Source: Streptomyces sp. WAC05374 (GTDB taxonomy: Bacteria > Actinomycetota > Actinomycetes > Streptomycetales > Streptomycetaceae). Taken from it: 64,000 nucleotides of DNA. Positions 25,533 through 34,700 of the stretch are shown here, piece by piece (position 1 is the stretch's first letter; each line of letters begins with the position of its first letter). The position numbers were made by a program, and so were the translations under genes. The notes beneath the pieces were generated by a model. It saw only the letters and a program-made list of their open reading frames with translations. It was not told the origin of the DNA and made no database searches. The stretch spans positions 124,001-188,000 of the forward strand of contig NZ_SMNQ01000001.1 of NCBI RefSeq assembly GCF_004353505.1, in the 5' to 3' direction.

Positions 25533-27206
25533 TCAGCAGCAGTTGCCTTCCGTCGTGCTCGCGACGGCTTCGAGACGGCAGAAGCAGGACGCGTTGACCG
25601 GTACGTCCGCCATGGCGGATGCCATCTTCAGTTGCTGGGCCACGATCTGCGCTTCCGCTGTCTTGCCCAGGCGCACGAGACACTCGTGGAATCCGTGCAG
25701 CGCCCATACGTTGCCGGGGTGCTGTGAAGGACGCGGCAGCGTGTCGTCGAGGCCGAGGTCGGCCCGGTAGACGGCCTCCGCCTCTTCCACGCGTCCCTGT
25801 TCGAGAAGCAGGGCGCCGTACGCGTGGCGGGTGGGCTGCATCCATCCCCACGGCTCGTCGTAGGGAAGGTTGTCGTCGAGTGCGATGGACCGCTCCAGAG
25901 CGGCGAAAGCGGCGTCGTGGTCGCCCTTGCGGTACTCCAGTTCCCCGTCGAGCATTTCCGACGCGATCGCGAGGATGTCGACGCAGGTGTTGTTGAACAG
26001 CATGCGTGACTCGGGTACGCGGGAGACTGCGTCTCGGAACAGTGCGCGTTCGGTCTCCGCCTCAGGAATCCGGCCGGTCGCCGAGAGGGCGACGCCGCGG
26101 GCGTAGTGGAGCATCGCCGTCGTCGTGCAGTACAGCTCCGGGTCGGCGGGCAACGGTAGGTCCAGGATGTCGGCCCAGCGGCCGAAGCGGATGAGGACGT
26201 GCACCCGCATGGCGAGGAAGCCCTCCAGCCAGTCGGCCATGGGCGGGCTCTGCACCCGCAGGAGGGCCTCGGGAATGGAGGCTTCGAGCTGCGCGGCGGT
26301 CTCCAGGGCGGTCGCCGACTGGCCGAGAAACATCGCACCGTAGATCTTGAAGTGGTAGTTGTGCGAGCGGTACAGCGTGTAGAAGTTCATCGCGCCGGCC
26401 CGCGCGTGGTACTTCTCGTCGGCGGCGATCGCGGCGGTGTTGTCCGACACCACACGCCGGTAGTCCCCGCAGAGCACGTCCAGGTGTGTGGGCATGTGCT
26501 GCAGATGCCCGGCGTCGGGTACGAGGCCACGGAGCCGGTCCGCGACGGGCAGGGCGGCCTCGGGGGTCGGAGACATCTCCATGAGGTGGACGTACATGTG
26601 CAGAAGGCCGGGGTGCGCCTTCCCGGGCCCGGTATCGATGGCCCGCTCGAGGACCGCCTTGGCCTCCAGCGTGCGGGAGCCTTGCGCCGGTTCCCCGGTC
26701 CGCAGGTCCCACAGCCGCCAGGGCGTGAGGTTCATCTGTGCGTCGGCATGGAGTGTGGCGACATCCAGGTCGTCGGGAGCGAGTTCGTACACGGCGCGCA
26801 TGCTGTCGGCGTAGGGCTCGTTCCACACCGAACAGTCCTCGACCGCTTCCGCCTGCGGATACCGGTACCGCAGCGCTTGGATCAGGGCACGCTCGACGGG
26901 CGTGGCACCGGCCGCCTTCTCGTGCGCGCGTTCGACGGCTGCGTGGGTACGTTCGACGGTTCGGGCCAGGTCCTCACCGTCGAAGAACTCCCAGGGCTTG
27001 TTGTAGTTCGGCCCGAGTGCGTAGGCGATGCCCCAGTAGGCCATCGCGCAGTCCGGGTCCGCCGCGGCGGCGGCTTCGAAACAAGCGACGGCCTCCTCGT
27101 GGTGGAAGCCGTACGACCAGATCAGCCCGCGGTCGAACCACATCTGGGCGGACGGGGAGGACGTCGTCACGGGGCGGGTGTGGGTGCCGAGGTCGTAATA
27201 ATCCAT
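25533..27206 (-). CDS. Tetratricopeptide-repeat protein, conserved actinobacterial family
   Basis: This 557-residue protein starts at ATG 27206 with AAGGAGA upstream; the frame runs open further but without a ribosome site. It is a TPR solenoid, with units such as FHHEEAVACFEAAAAADPDC, GRIPEAETERALFRDAVSRV and GRVEEAEAVYRADLGLDDTL. The centre carries His-rich family signatures, HMYVHLMEMSPTPEAALPVA followed by AGHLQHMPTHLDVLCGDYR. The C-terminus is Cys-rich, ending CFCR and NCC. The clustered His/Cys suggests metal binding, which I infer only from composition. No catalytic domain is recognised and the gene appears monocistronic. Confidence 0.85.
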   Translation of the reverse strand: MDYYDLGTHTRPVTTSSPSAQMWFDRGLIWSYGFHHEEAVACFEAAAAADPDCAMAYWGIAYALGPNYNKPWEFFDGEDLARTVERTHAAVERAHEKAAGATPVERALIQALRYRYPQAEAVEDCSVWNEPYADSMRAVYELAPDDLDVATLHADAQMNLTPWRLWDLRTGEPAQGSRTLEAKAVLERAIDTGPGKAHPGLLHMYVHLMEMSPTPEAALPVADRLRGLVPDAGHLQHMPTHLDVLCGDYRRVVSDNTAAIAADEKYHARAGAMNFYTLYRSHNYHFKIYGAMFLGQSATALETAAQLEASIPEALLRVQSPPMADWLEGFLAMRVHVLIRFGRWADILDLPLPADPELYCTTTAMLHYARGVALSATGRIPEAETERALFRDAVSRVPESRMLFNNTCVDILAIASEMLDGELEYRKGDHDAAFAALERSIALDDNLPYDEPWGWMQPTRHAYGALLLEQGRVEEAEAVYRADLGLDDTLPRPSQHPGNVWALHGFHECLVRLGKTAEAQIVAQQLKMASAMADVPVNASCFCRLEAVASTTEGNCC

Positions 27207-27611
27207 CCGTCTCTCCTTAAGGTACGGCCCGGTCGGTCCGGCGACGCGTACGAGCCGTTCGGCCCGGCCGGACATGTGGACGGGCTGCGACCGTCACTCA
27301 CTGACCCAACGTCGTGAAGGCCTCCGGGGACACCTGCTTCGAGCGTAGAACCGATCTCGCCCGGCTGGGGGACGTACGCGTCGGGTTCGGGGCGATCTCT
27401 CGGACCAGGCGGTCGTGCTGCCGGGCATCGCAGAACTGATCACTTTCCCGTGACCGCGTGGTCCGACCTGTCCCTGCGCCGACTCCTTGGTCTGGACGAG
27501 GCCGGAGTCCTCCATGTGACGACGATCAGGGAGTGGGCCAGGGACGCACCCGCGGCGGCCGCGGCAGGAGCGCCCGAGGCGCTGCCGCGCCGGGAGCGCC
27601 CGAGGCGCAGA
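27207..27611. other. Upstream region with a C-terminal coding scrap and a direct repeat
   Basis: A plus-strand piece reading LSDQAVVLPGIAELITFP then stop (about 27400-27455) looks like the end of a lost gene. A 15-bp sequence, GGAGCGCCCGAGGCG, occurs twice about 26 bp apart just before the next gene. No complete gene is supported. Confidence 0.35.
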
Positions 27612-28079
27612 ATGAGTCCCATGGACCGCCTGCTTCACCTTGATCGCAGCCTCGATGAGCTCGACCCGCCCCGCTGGAACGCTCCGGCTCCCGAGGCCAC
27701 CCACTTGGTTCGCAAAGTGCACAAGTTGAGGGCGAAACCGCTGGGGGAGCTCCACCCGGCAGACCTGCACAACCTGATCTCACAACAGGTGGCTCTGCCC
27801 TACGTCCTGCCGCTGGCGGTACGCCTCTTGCTCGACGAGCCATTGCTGGATGCCTACTTCTACGACGGCGACCTGCTCCTCGCGGTCGTCGAAACGCCGG
27901 CCACCGCCTGGACCACGATGCCGGACATCGCCCACCAAGTCCGTGCCCTGATCGCCTCCCTCCCCCAGACAGCGCTCTCCGACCTGCCATGCGGCAGCGC
28001 CGAGAAACTCAGCCGCTTCACCACCCAACCGGACGGAGGAACCGCTCCCTCAGCAGCCACAGCTCGGACCGGCTTGTAA
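27612..28079 (+). CDS. CDI-system immunity protein-like (orphan)
   Basis: This 155-residue protein resembles the contact-dependent growth inhibition immunity family common in Streptomyces. After MDRLLHLDRSLDELDPPRW come VRKVHKLRAKPLGELHPADL, NLISQQVALPYVLPLAVRLL and the signature DEPLLDAYFYDGDLLLAVVE. A disordered tail follows. Proteins of this family neutralise a cognate nuclease-type toxin. No toxin is encoded nearby, so it is an orphan that could protect against a neighbour's toxin. The start is ATG 27612 with GAGG upstream; ATG 27621 is an alternative. The family call is from sequence memory. Confidence 0.7.
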   Translation: MSPMDRLLHLDRSLDELDPPRWNAPAPEATHLVRKVHKLRAKPLGELHPADLHNLISQQVALPYVLPLAVRLLLDEPLLDAYFYDGDLLLAVVETPATAWTTMPDIAHQVRALIASLPQTALSDLPCGSAEKLSRFTTQPDGGTAPSAATARTGL

Positions 28080-28352
28080 GAAGACGGGACAGCACCAACG
28101 AGACAGAGGGCGCGCCGCCGCGACAGACGGGCGGACGGTTGCCCAGGTACACCCTGGAAAGCCGCTACCTCTCGGTGCCACTCCCCCACTTACAGGAGGC
28201 AGAGCAGCCTCCCGGCTGCCCCGGCAGTGAGGCTAAGAAATCCTCGCCGAAGCTGCAAAGCTGCGGAACTTGTCCCGGGAGAGCGGCACCGGCCGGCCCC
28301 AGGGCGCCCGCGTCGCCGCGGTGGTCGGCCTTCGGAAGCACCTGGGGTGTGA

Positions 28353-28718
28353 CTACGTCCACCGGGGACCTGACGCGTCGGAGACCGGGTGATCGGGACA
28401 GTCTGCACCTCTTGGGGTCCTCTGCGTCCTCGAGGCGCTCCGGCCGCACACGGCCGGGACTCGCCTGCCGGATCGGCGGCACGCGGGCCTCGCGCCGTGC
28501 GCGTACCAATGCCCGCAGCATCTGAAAGAACTCCTGGAAAAGACATGGCCGCCAGTGCCTCGGAGCTTGCCCCGGACCCGCCAGACCGAGGTGACGCCGG
28601 AGGCCCCCCATGTTCGCGGAGGATGGTCAATCGCAGCCACGGCGGTGCCCTCGTCGGCGGCGGTGACGTCCAGGTGCGCGAGCCCCGGTGCGCCGCTGTG
28701 CTCATGGTCAATGTCCAT
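28353..28718 (-). CDS. DUF6207-like small protein (3' end uncertain)
   Basis: From ATG 28718 the sequence reads MDIDHEHSGAPGLAHLDVTA, then ADEGTAVAAID and WGASGVTSVWRV. That resembles the short DUF6207-type proteins of Streptomyces (x-PGL-x-x-(L/V)D-(V/I)-x-AADExTA-x-A). After about 50 residues the composition becomes Cys/Arg-rich and unlike the family, so a frameshift or loss of the natural stop is probable. Function of the family is unknown. Low confidence. Confidence 0.4.
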   Translation of the reverse strand: MDIDHEHSGAPGLAHLDVTAADEGTAVAAIDHPPRTWGASGVTSVWRVRGKLRGTGGHVFSRSSFRCCGHWYAHGARPACRRSGRRVPAVCGRSASRTQRTPRGADCPDHPVSDASGPRWT

Positions 28719-28887
28719 GTCTTGATCGACGGCCAGCGCTCGCGCCGTGGAACGAAGGTGTGACTCTGCCGTCTGCCGGCCGTCCCGTCGCGGAGCGTCC
28801 CGCGCAGCGTTCATATGGCCGGTGCACGCGGACCGGCAGAACCGGCAGAACCGGCGGCCCTGCGGGCCGCCGGAGCACCGCGCAGCC

Positions 28888-30114
28888 TCAACCCCCATGG
28901 TGGTTGAACCGCACCTCCGGGTTCTCCACCGTGGGACCGTCGAGAAGCGGCTGGGGCCGGCCTCGGAGGTGGAGGTCGAAGAAGGCGCCCGTGTAGGTGC
29001 GCACCACGCTGATCGCGCGCGTCGCCGGAATCGTCGGCTGTGCGTCGGGATACGGCACGCGCAGTTGGTCGAAGAGGACAGGTACGTCCGAGAAGGTGAA
29101 GTGGTGCGCTCCCGTCACGGCGAGCCACCGCTTCCACCCGTCCAGGTTTCGCCAAGCGGCGTCCCAGGTCGCGTCCTCGCCACCCGGCTGGTGGACGGCG
29201 TCACCCGTGCCGAGCATCAGGAACGGCCGCCCACCGAGCCCCTGCTCCGGTACGGGGTCCCCGAAGGCGCCGTCCATGTTGACACCCGCCCGTACGCGGT
29301 CGTCGTTCGCCATGACGGAAGCCGCCGCGGCACCGCCCAGCGAGTGGCCGGCCGCCCCCATGCGCTGCCGGTCGACGAGGCCGGCGTACCGCCATGCCGG
29401 GCGCGGGCCGGTCAGCCGGTCGAGGACGAACGACAGGTCCTGTCCCCGGTTGACGGTCGCCCTCCGTATGTCCTCCTCTGTCTCGGCCTTGCGGCACGCC
29501 ACACAGGTGAGCACGCGGCCGCCGGGAAACACCGTCCCCGACGACTCGTAGGCGTGGTCCACCGCGGCGACCACGTACCCGCGGCTCGCGAGGTCCTCGG
29601 CGAGCGTGGTCAGGGTGAACCGGGGCGCCCCGAAGCCGGGAGAGAGGAGCACCAGCGGATGCTTCCCGGGCCGCGGGCGCGCATGGACGGCGCTGTGGGT
29701 ACGCGTGGCACTCAGCGTCTCCACGACGGACTCGTCACGCACCCCGACCTCCGCGAGGAGCAGCTCCGCCTCGCGCCGGTCCGAGTACCGGGAGGGAGCG
29801 CCTGCCGTGGAGCGCGCGGGGTAGTACAGGTCCACCATCAGCTCGCGGCGCCGCTCGGGCACCCAGAGGTCCTGCCGCGAGGGGTCCACGAGGTGGAGGG
29901 TCGACCGGCCCACCTCCGCCCGGCCCGTGGGCTCGGGCAGCACCACACCGGTGGCCGCTGGACGGGCAGGGCCGGACGTGGGAGCGGTCGTGGCGACTGC
30001 GGCACGTTCCGGGCGGGCCGGAGCCTGTGCGTGCGCCGCGGGTACGGCCATGCCCAGGGAGATGAGAGCGACGACCGTGGCGGTCGCCGGGCGCAGTGTG
30101 CGTAATGTCTTCAT
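28888..30114 (-). CDS. Secreted alpha/beta-hydrolase, PAF-acetylhydrolase/lipase-like
   Basis: This 408-residue secreted protein has a Sec signal peptide (MKTLRTLRPATATVVALISL, cleavage after AHA). The hydrolase core has LVLLSPGFGAPRFTLTTLAE, YVVAAVDHAYESSG (the PAF-AH/lipase-type oxyanion region) and the nucleophile elbow AAGHSLGGAAAASV (Ser about 258). The acidic residue lies near VNMDGAFGD, and the His in VTGAHHFTFSDVP. Two Cys in VLTCVACRKAE may form a disulfide. It probably hydrolyses ester or lipid substrates outside the cell. It appears to be transcribed alone. The start is ATG 30114; a GTG two codons earlier is possible. Confidence 0.88.
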   Translation of the reverse strand: MKTLRTLRPATATVVALISLGMAVPAAHAQAPARPERAAVATTAPTSGPARPAATGVVLPEPTGRAEVGRSTLHLVDPSRQDLWVPERRRELMVDLYYPARSTAGAPSRYSDRREAELLLAEVGVRDESVVETLSATRTHSAVHARPRPGKHPLVLLSPGFGAPRFTLTTLAEDLASRGYVVAAVDHAYESSGTVFPGGRVLTCVACRKAETEEDIRRATVNRGQDLSFVLDRLTGPRPAWRYAGLVDRQRMGAAGHSLGGAAAASVMANDDRVRAGVNMDGAFGDPVPEQGLGGRPFLMLGTGDAVHQPGGEDATWDAAWRNLDGWKRWLAVTGAHHFTFSDVPVLFDQLRVPYPDAQPTIPATRAISVVRTYTGAFFDLHLRGRPQPLLDGPTVENPEVRFNHHGG

Positions 30115-30346
30115 GGACACCGACGGTAGGAACGCGCGGGCCGGCCGTCATCGACCGCAGGTCTCCCGCCCGTACGACCAGAGGTGGATCTTCCGTGCCC
30201 GTCGGGTAGGGCATACGACGCCGACAGCCAACGCCTTGGCAACGACCTGGTCGACCAGATCAAGGCCGAGGGCCGCGCCCCCCGTACCCCGGCCGTCGAC
30301 TCTGCGCCTCGTGTCAAGGCACCGGTTCGTCCGCGATTCTCGCCGC

Positions 30347-30520
30347 TCACTGACGCCCATGCCAACGCGCCGGTGGACAGGCGAGTTGCTCCCACTGGCT
30401 TATGGGTGGGGAATCGGGTGTCGTGGTCATGAGGCGGAGGCTGACGTGGTCGGGTCCGGCGCCGACGTGCTCTTGGAAGCGGTGGGCGATGTCCTCGGCC
30501 GTGCCATGGGCCGGTCCGCC
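30347..30520 (-). pseudogene. C-terminal remnant of an LLM-class flavin oxidoreductase
   Basis: In a frame different from the overlapping NmrA-like ORF, the minus strand reads HGTAEDIAHRFQEHVGAGPD, then HVSLRLM and SQWEQLA, with a stop at 30347-30349. This is the characteristic end of F420/FMN-dependent LLM-class oxidoreductases (G-T/D-A-D-x-I-A-x-R-x-x-E-H-x-x-A-G-A-D-H-V). The N-terminal 230 or so residues are missing. The fragment is fused out of frame to an unrelated N-terminus, marking a deletion junction near 30525. Confidence 0.65.
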
Positions 30521-30885
30521 GCGGCGACCGACGTGAAGACGAAGTGCCCGATGCCTGCGGCGTGCGCGGCCTCGGCGACGTTCATACCCCAGCGCACCTC
30601 GTCCTCGGCGGTGAAGTCCGGCGCGGTGCCGGGCGAGCCGACGGTGGGCTGGACGCTGAACAGACCCCAGGCACCTTCGGCCGCGACGGTCAGGGAGTCG
30701 ACGTCCTCCATCCGCGCCCGCACGACCTGCGCTCCGGCCTGCGCGAGCGCTGTGGCCCGCGCTCCGTGCGGGTTACGTGTCAGTGCGCGAACCTGCCAGC
30801 CGTCCCGGAGCAGGTGATGCGTCACGGCTCTTCCCTGGAGGCCGGTCGCTCCCGCCACCACGATGATCTTGTGCGTCAGCTTCAT
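30427..30885 (-). pseudogene. Truncated NmrA-like NAD(P)-binding protein
   Basis: The N-terminal half of an NmrA/HSCARG-type atypical short-chain dehydrogenase is present. It has a Rossmann motif IIVVAGATGLQGRAVTHHLL, the dinucleotide-specificity Arg in VRALTRNP, a GAQVVRARMEDVDSL segment and the conserved AHAAGIGHFVFTSVA. After AADR the family sequence ends and a short unrelated Thr/Ser-rich tail follows, because the DNA is the remnant of an LLM oxidoreductase read in the wrong frame. The family is normally about 290 residues; here about 120 are genuine. The start is ATG 30885 with GGAGAA upstream. It is divergent from the TetR gene. Confidence 0.75.
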
Positions 30886-30920
30886 GTTCTTCTCCATCGC
30901 GTCCATGCGGAAGAGGGGCC

Positions 30921-31381
30921 ATGGAGAAGGTCGCCCGTCGCGCCGGAGTCGGCTCGGCCACCCTGCACCGCCATTTCCCCTCCCGCCAGGCCCTCCTGGA
31001 GGCGGTCTTCAAGGACGGGGGGGGGAGGCTCTGTGCGCGGAGGCCGACGATCTGCTCGCCGCACCCGACCCGGACCAGGCCCTGTCCGCCTGGCTTCGTG
31101 CCGTCGTCACGCACGCGGTGGCCATCCGGGGACTGGGGGCTTCCCTGATGCGCGAAGCAGACCCGTCGCTCGGCGAGACCTGCCACGGCATGATCAGCAA
31201 TGCGGGAGACGCCCTCCTCGCGGGCGCTCGGGCGGCAGACGCCGTGCGCCCCAAACCGACCATCACCCACCTACTGAAACTCGTCGGTGCCATCGCACTG
31301 GCCCCCGAGCAGGACAGCAACGGCTCGTCCGAGGCCGACGTCCTGCTGGGGATCGTCATGGACGGCGTACACGCGCGCTGA
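30921..31381 (+). CDS. TetR-family regulator, N-terminally short and frameshifted at a G run
   Basis: The recognition region MEKVARRAGVGSATLHRHFP and SRQALLEAVF is intact, but the usual 30 or so residues before it are missing: ATG 30921 begins inside the HTH. At a G9 run (31017-31025) the frame is lost. One more G gives a continuous EALCAEADDLLAAPDPDQAL, then VTHAVAIRGLGASLMREADP and a normal helical C-terminus to 31381. The gene is therefore a TetR repressor with a homopolymer indel plus a real or apparent loss of the N-terminus. It is divergent from the NmrA fragment, its probable original target. Confidence 0.7.
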
Positions 31382-31772
31382 CCCGGACTCTCCTCAGCAT
31401 TGCTCCGCCAGATCAAGATCGACAGCAGACCGCCGTGTCCTCGCGGGTTCTCGATCGACTCTTAGGACCAGTTCTCGCTCAGACGCAGCGCTCCGACAGG
31501 GCTCGGCCGGCCTCCGCCCGGGTATCGGGACGCGGCTCAACTCACGGGCCGCTGCCCCTGTCCGGTGTGGTGCCACGTCGTTGGCGCGCAGCTCCTCCAT
31601 GGCCTCGTCCGGGGTGTCGGGCGGGACGACGGCGGCCTCTAGGCGGGCCTGGGCCGGCTGTTGCTTCGCCGCCTGGTCTCACATGCACGGCATACGTTTT
31701 TGAAGCATGGGCCTGTCGGGGGCTGCGGGGCCGCCTCTGGCACCGGGGCGCCGGGCCGGGCGGGTTCCGAGG
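31382..31772. other. No confident gene
   Basis: A minus-strand stretch (about 31394-31675) reads PDTPDEAMEELRANDVAPHR with upstream in-frame AAKQQPAQARLEAAVV, bounded by a stop. It has coding character, but only ATG 31600 as start and an Arg-rich end. It is either a 68-residue hypothetical gene or a remnant; I do not call it firmly. Confidence 0.35.
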
Positions 31773-31826
31773 CGCGGTGAAGGGCGCCTGGCCCGGGCTT
31801 TCGCCCGGCAGGCGCCCTTCACCGCG
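31773..31826 (-). terminator. Long hairpin terminator after the phytase-like gene
   Basis: CGCGGTGAAGGGCGCCTG (31773-31790) and its exact complement CAGGCGCCCTTCACCGCG (31809-31826) form an 18-bp stem. CCGGGC/GCCCGG extends it around a TTTC loop. It lies 26 bp past the stop of the minus-strand gene. The symmetry would also stop transcription from the left. Confidence 0.85.
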
Positions 31827-31852
31827 TGTGACGAGTGACGACCGGGACGGCG

Positions 31853-33019
31853 TCAGCGGATGCCGAGGGCGACGATCTGGGTGATCGCCTCCTTGGCGAA
31901 GTTGTCGTCACTGACGAGGAGCAGCAGCCGCTCGCCGGAGGGCAGGTCCGGCCCCCACGTCATGCCTTCGGTGTTGTCGATGGCGGAGAGGCCCAGGTCG
32001 TCGAAGTCCGCGACGAGCTTCTTACGCATCGGCGTGACGGGCTGCCCGGCCAGCGAATCCATCTCCCGCACGTCGGTCGCCCCGCGCGTGGTGGCGTCGA
32101 AGAGGCGGATCTTGTAGCCCGCGCCGGCGACCCAGGTGCGTTCGAGCACGAGGTAGCGGTTGGGCTGGTCGGGGAAGGCGAGGATGGACGGGACTCCGGT
32201 GTCCGGACCCCAGGGGCTGTCGGGGTCGTTCTCGGCGAAGATCTTCTCCAGCGGGTAGGCGAACTGCCCGAGCACCCGGCCGTCGCGGTTCTGCTGCGTG
32301 ACGCGGACCAGCGCGCCGTTGTTCACGTCCGGCTCCGGGCCGTCCTGGAGGAGCGGGCCCTCGACCGCGCTGGTCACCACCTTCCCCTTGGAACCGAAGG
32401 TGATCGCCTCGATCGCCTGGTTCCGGCGCGGGCCGCGCTCTTCCATCGTGATCTCGTAGTTCGGCGGCAGCCGAAGCTGTCCGAGGTGGTCGCCGGTGGT
32501 GGAGGCGTACTGGATGGACGGCTGGACGACCGGCGGGCCGACCACCTTGGGCCGGTCGCCCTCCTGTGCCCACCAGTAGGTGCAGCTTCGCGGGTCGACC
32601 CGGATCTCCTCCGGGTCGACGGCCTTGCCGTCGCCCGCAGTCGGGGCCGGGTAGACCGAGCCGTCGGGCTGGCGGAAGGGGTGGGTGCCGGTGAAATCGA
32701 CGGAGTGCACGCCCTTGGCGTCCACGTCCAGCCTGGCGGTGTAGAAGCGGGCGGGCTGGAGGTACGAGCGGTCGTCGCTGATGAAGACGTATTCGCCGGT
32801 GCACGGGTTGCGGTCGATACCGGAGAGTCCGCCGACCGTCGTGTCCTGGAAGGCGAGCGTGTGCGGAACGGTCTTTTCGCCGAGCAGGCGTGCCTGCACG
32901 ACGCGCCCCGTCCCCTGTCCGGGGTCGCCCGGCTGGGCGGCGGCGGCCACGGCGGGGGCCAGGGTCGAGGTCAGAAGCAGGGCTACGGCGCACGCGCGGC
33001 GCGTCAGAGAAGAGCTCAC
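31853..33019 (-). CDS. Secreted phytase-like / esterase-like protein
   Basis: This 388-residue secreted protein (from GTG 33019) has a signal peptide (LTRRACAVALLLTSTLAPAV, then AAAAQ). The mature part is a beta-propeller-like phytase-like domain, with GGLSGIDRNPCTGEYVFISD, DRSYLQPARFYTARLDVDAK, RNQAIEAITFGSKGKVVTS, VPSILAFPDQPNRYLVLERT and NTEGMTWGPDLPSGERLLLL. This is the order of the esterase-like-activity-of-phytase family. It could act extracellularly on phosphoesters, though catalysis by this subgroup is not established. A start at 33058 would add 13 residues before the same signal. A strong terminator follows. Confidence 0.85.
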   Translation of the reverse strand: MSSSLTRRACAVALLLTSTLAPAVAAAAQPGDPGQGTGRVVQARLLGEKTVPHTLAFQDTTVGGLSGIDRNPCTGEYVFISDDRSYLQPARFYTARLDVDAKGVHSVDFTGTHPFRQPDGSVYPAPTAGDGKAVDPEEIRVDPRSCTYWWAQEGDRPKVVGPPVVQPSIQYASTTGDHLGQLRLPPNYEITMEERGPRRNQAIEAITFGSKGKVVTSAVEGPLLQDGPEPDVNNGALVRVTQQNRDGRVLGQFAYPLEKIFAENDPDSPWGPDTGVPSILAFPDQPNRYLVLERTWVAGAGYKIRLFDATTRGATDVREMDSLAGQPVTPMRKKLVADFDDLGLSAIDNTEGMTWGPDLPSGERLLLLVSDDNFAKEAITQIVALGIR

Positions 33020-33369
33020 CAGATGATCTTGGCTCCTGGCGGGCTGACGCGCAGTCACCCGATCGGGTACGGCTGTTGGGCACTCCCTCTAGGTCGTGGG
33101 GAATGGAGCGGCCGGCGTTGCCCAGGGACGAGGCCGCGGTGACTCCTGGGCCGACATCTGTGTGCCACTGGCCGAGGCGCCGAACGAATGCCCACGAAGT
33201 GGAACCAGGACCCCTTCGCACGCCGCCTCGGACGGGCGAGCACCATGCGGGCGGGCCGCTCCGCCCGGGGTCCGACGACTCCCCCGGAAGAAGGCCACAC
33301 ACCACTGGTCGGCATCGGCCATGCTCATCGCCCCCCAGGGCAGGTCGCTGCAGCTCAGGGCTCGCCTGG
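33020..33369. other. No gene supported
   Basis: This 350-bp interval between two minus-strand genes has open frames on both strands without coding bias. It probably holds the promoter of the phytase-like gene. Confidence 0.35.
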
Positions 33370-34314
33370 TCACGCCGTGTCCGACTCGCCGCCGACGTTT
33401 TCCCTGGGCCGGATCCCGCGCCGGGGGTCACCGCCGCCGTTACGGTCTGCGGCGCCCCTGCCCGAGTCCGAGGCGGGACCGCCAGGTTCTTGGTCCGGTC
33501 TTCCCACGGGGCGCCGAGCCGGTCCGGATCTGGGGAGAGGCCGGCCGGGGAGGGGGCGGGGGCCCACGTCCTGCCAGGGCCCCCGCACGTTCTCGATCAG
33601 CGCGTTCCCCCTTTTGTCCAGCATGCGCGTCAGCGTCTCCTGCCCGATCCCGAAGGCAATGGCCCAGGCGGCGATCTGCCCCCGACGGTCGAGTGCCGTG
33701 AGTCCTGGAATGAAGTCGCCGTGGATCAGAACCACCCCCAGGAGGGCGGACAGGGCACCGATGGGTACGCGCAGGAGCAGCAGGCCCATGGGCACCAGGA
33801 AGGGCAGGGCCGTGCCGCGCATCCCGTGCAGCGCCACCGCACCCGTCAGGGCGGCGGCTCCCGCACGGAGGGACGCGACAAGCAGAACGTCCCCGCCCTG
33901 CGGGACGGCGGCCGCTCCATCGCCTCCGCCCATGGGACAGACCTTCGCAGAAGTGCCGTCCATTCCCGGAGGCGGATCGAAGCAGAGCTTGTCCGCGAGT
34001 GCCTGCGGGTCCAGGTAACCGGAGAGAATGAACAGCATCACGATGGCCGACATGATGAGGAACGAGGCGAAGAGCGCGTTGCGGAATCCTCTGACCCGCG
34101 CGATCTCCCACTCCTCCGCGTGGTTCGCCGCGTGCAGAACGGCCATGAGCAGCTCGGTCTCGTGAATGCTGGTCAGGCAGCGGTCCTGTGCCGAGCTCAG
34201 GCAGGACGGACGTCTCCAATCCCGTCGTGGCTCGTCGGCCGCGTCCCGGGCCGCGTCCAGCAGACGGTGCGCCTTCACGACCATCCGCCTGTCATGGGCC
34301 GACAGGCGTTCCAT
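33370..34314 (-). CDS. Hypothetical integral membrane protein
   Basis: This predicted 314-residue protein starts MERLSAHDRRMVVKAHRLLD. Four hydrophobic segments follow: NALFASFLIMSAIVMLFILS, a Cys-containing external loop (KLCFDPPPGMDG, KVCPMGG), VASLRAGAAALTGAVALHGM, LPFLVPMGLLLLRVPIGALS and ALLGVVLIHGDFIPG. RRGQIAAWAIAFGIGQETLT leads into a Pro/Arg-rich tail of about 80 residues. The two loop cysteines may pair. The frame upstream of ATG reads AQLDRIEQ and is closed by a TAG, so an N-terminal extension may have been lost. No family name is recalled. Confidence 0.7.
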   Translation of the reverse strand: MERLSAHDRRMVVKAHRLLDAARDAADEPRRDWRRPSCLSSAQDRCLTSIHETELLMAVLHAANHAEEWEIARVRGFRNALFASFLIMSAIVMLFILSGYLDPQALADKLCFDPPPGMDGTSAKVCPMGGGDGAAAVPQGGDVLLVASLRAGAAALTGAVALHGMRGTALPFLVPMGLLLLRVPIGALSALLGVVLIHGDFIPGLTALDRRGQIAAWAIAFGIGQETLTRMLDKRGNALIENVRGPWQDVGPRPLPGRPLPRSGPARRPVGRPDQEPGGPASDSGRGAADRNGGGDPRRGIRPRENVGGESDTA

Positions 34315-34700
34315 CTGCTCAATGCGGTCGAGCTGCGCCTACAGTACGGCGATATGGGCAGCGGCGTGCTGCGTCCACGGCGCACCCATCCCCTTGGTGC
34401 CACGTCCCGTTCGTTCATGAGCGGCTCCGACTTGCTGTACCTCGCGTCCCGACCCCCTTGCGTGGTCGACCCGGACGGGCCGTGCTGCGGCCTCTTGGCG
34501 CCTGTCGACGGGCCCGAACCGCTGCCGTACGCTCGCGGCTGCGATGAACATGCCGTGCATGGCGGACGACATGGCCCAACGGAGGAACCTCGTGGGGTGA
34601 TCAGCAGCTCCCCCACCGTGTGGTGCGTAAGGACGTCCCGGCTGCGCCCGTCGGCGGTTGGACTAGCGCCCAATGGCCGCAGCCACAGGGGGCACAGCGG
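34315..34700. other. No gene supported
   Basis: A very long plus-strand frame crosses this area, but its composition is that of a shadow. A minus-strand coding-like scrap adjoins the start of the preceding membrane gene. Nothing else is visible. Confidence 0.3.

Noticed and set aside
31017..31025. Programmed ribosomal frameshifting at the G9 run of the TetR gene
   Set aside because: TetR regulators are not known to need it, there is no downstream stimulatory structure I can see, and similar 1-nt shifts occur in unrelated genes, which points to sequence error.
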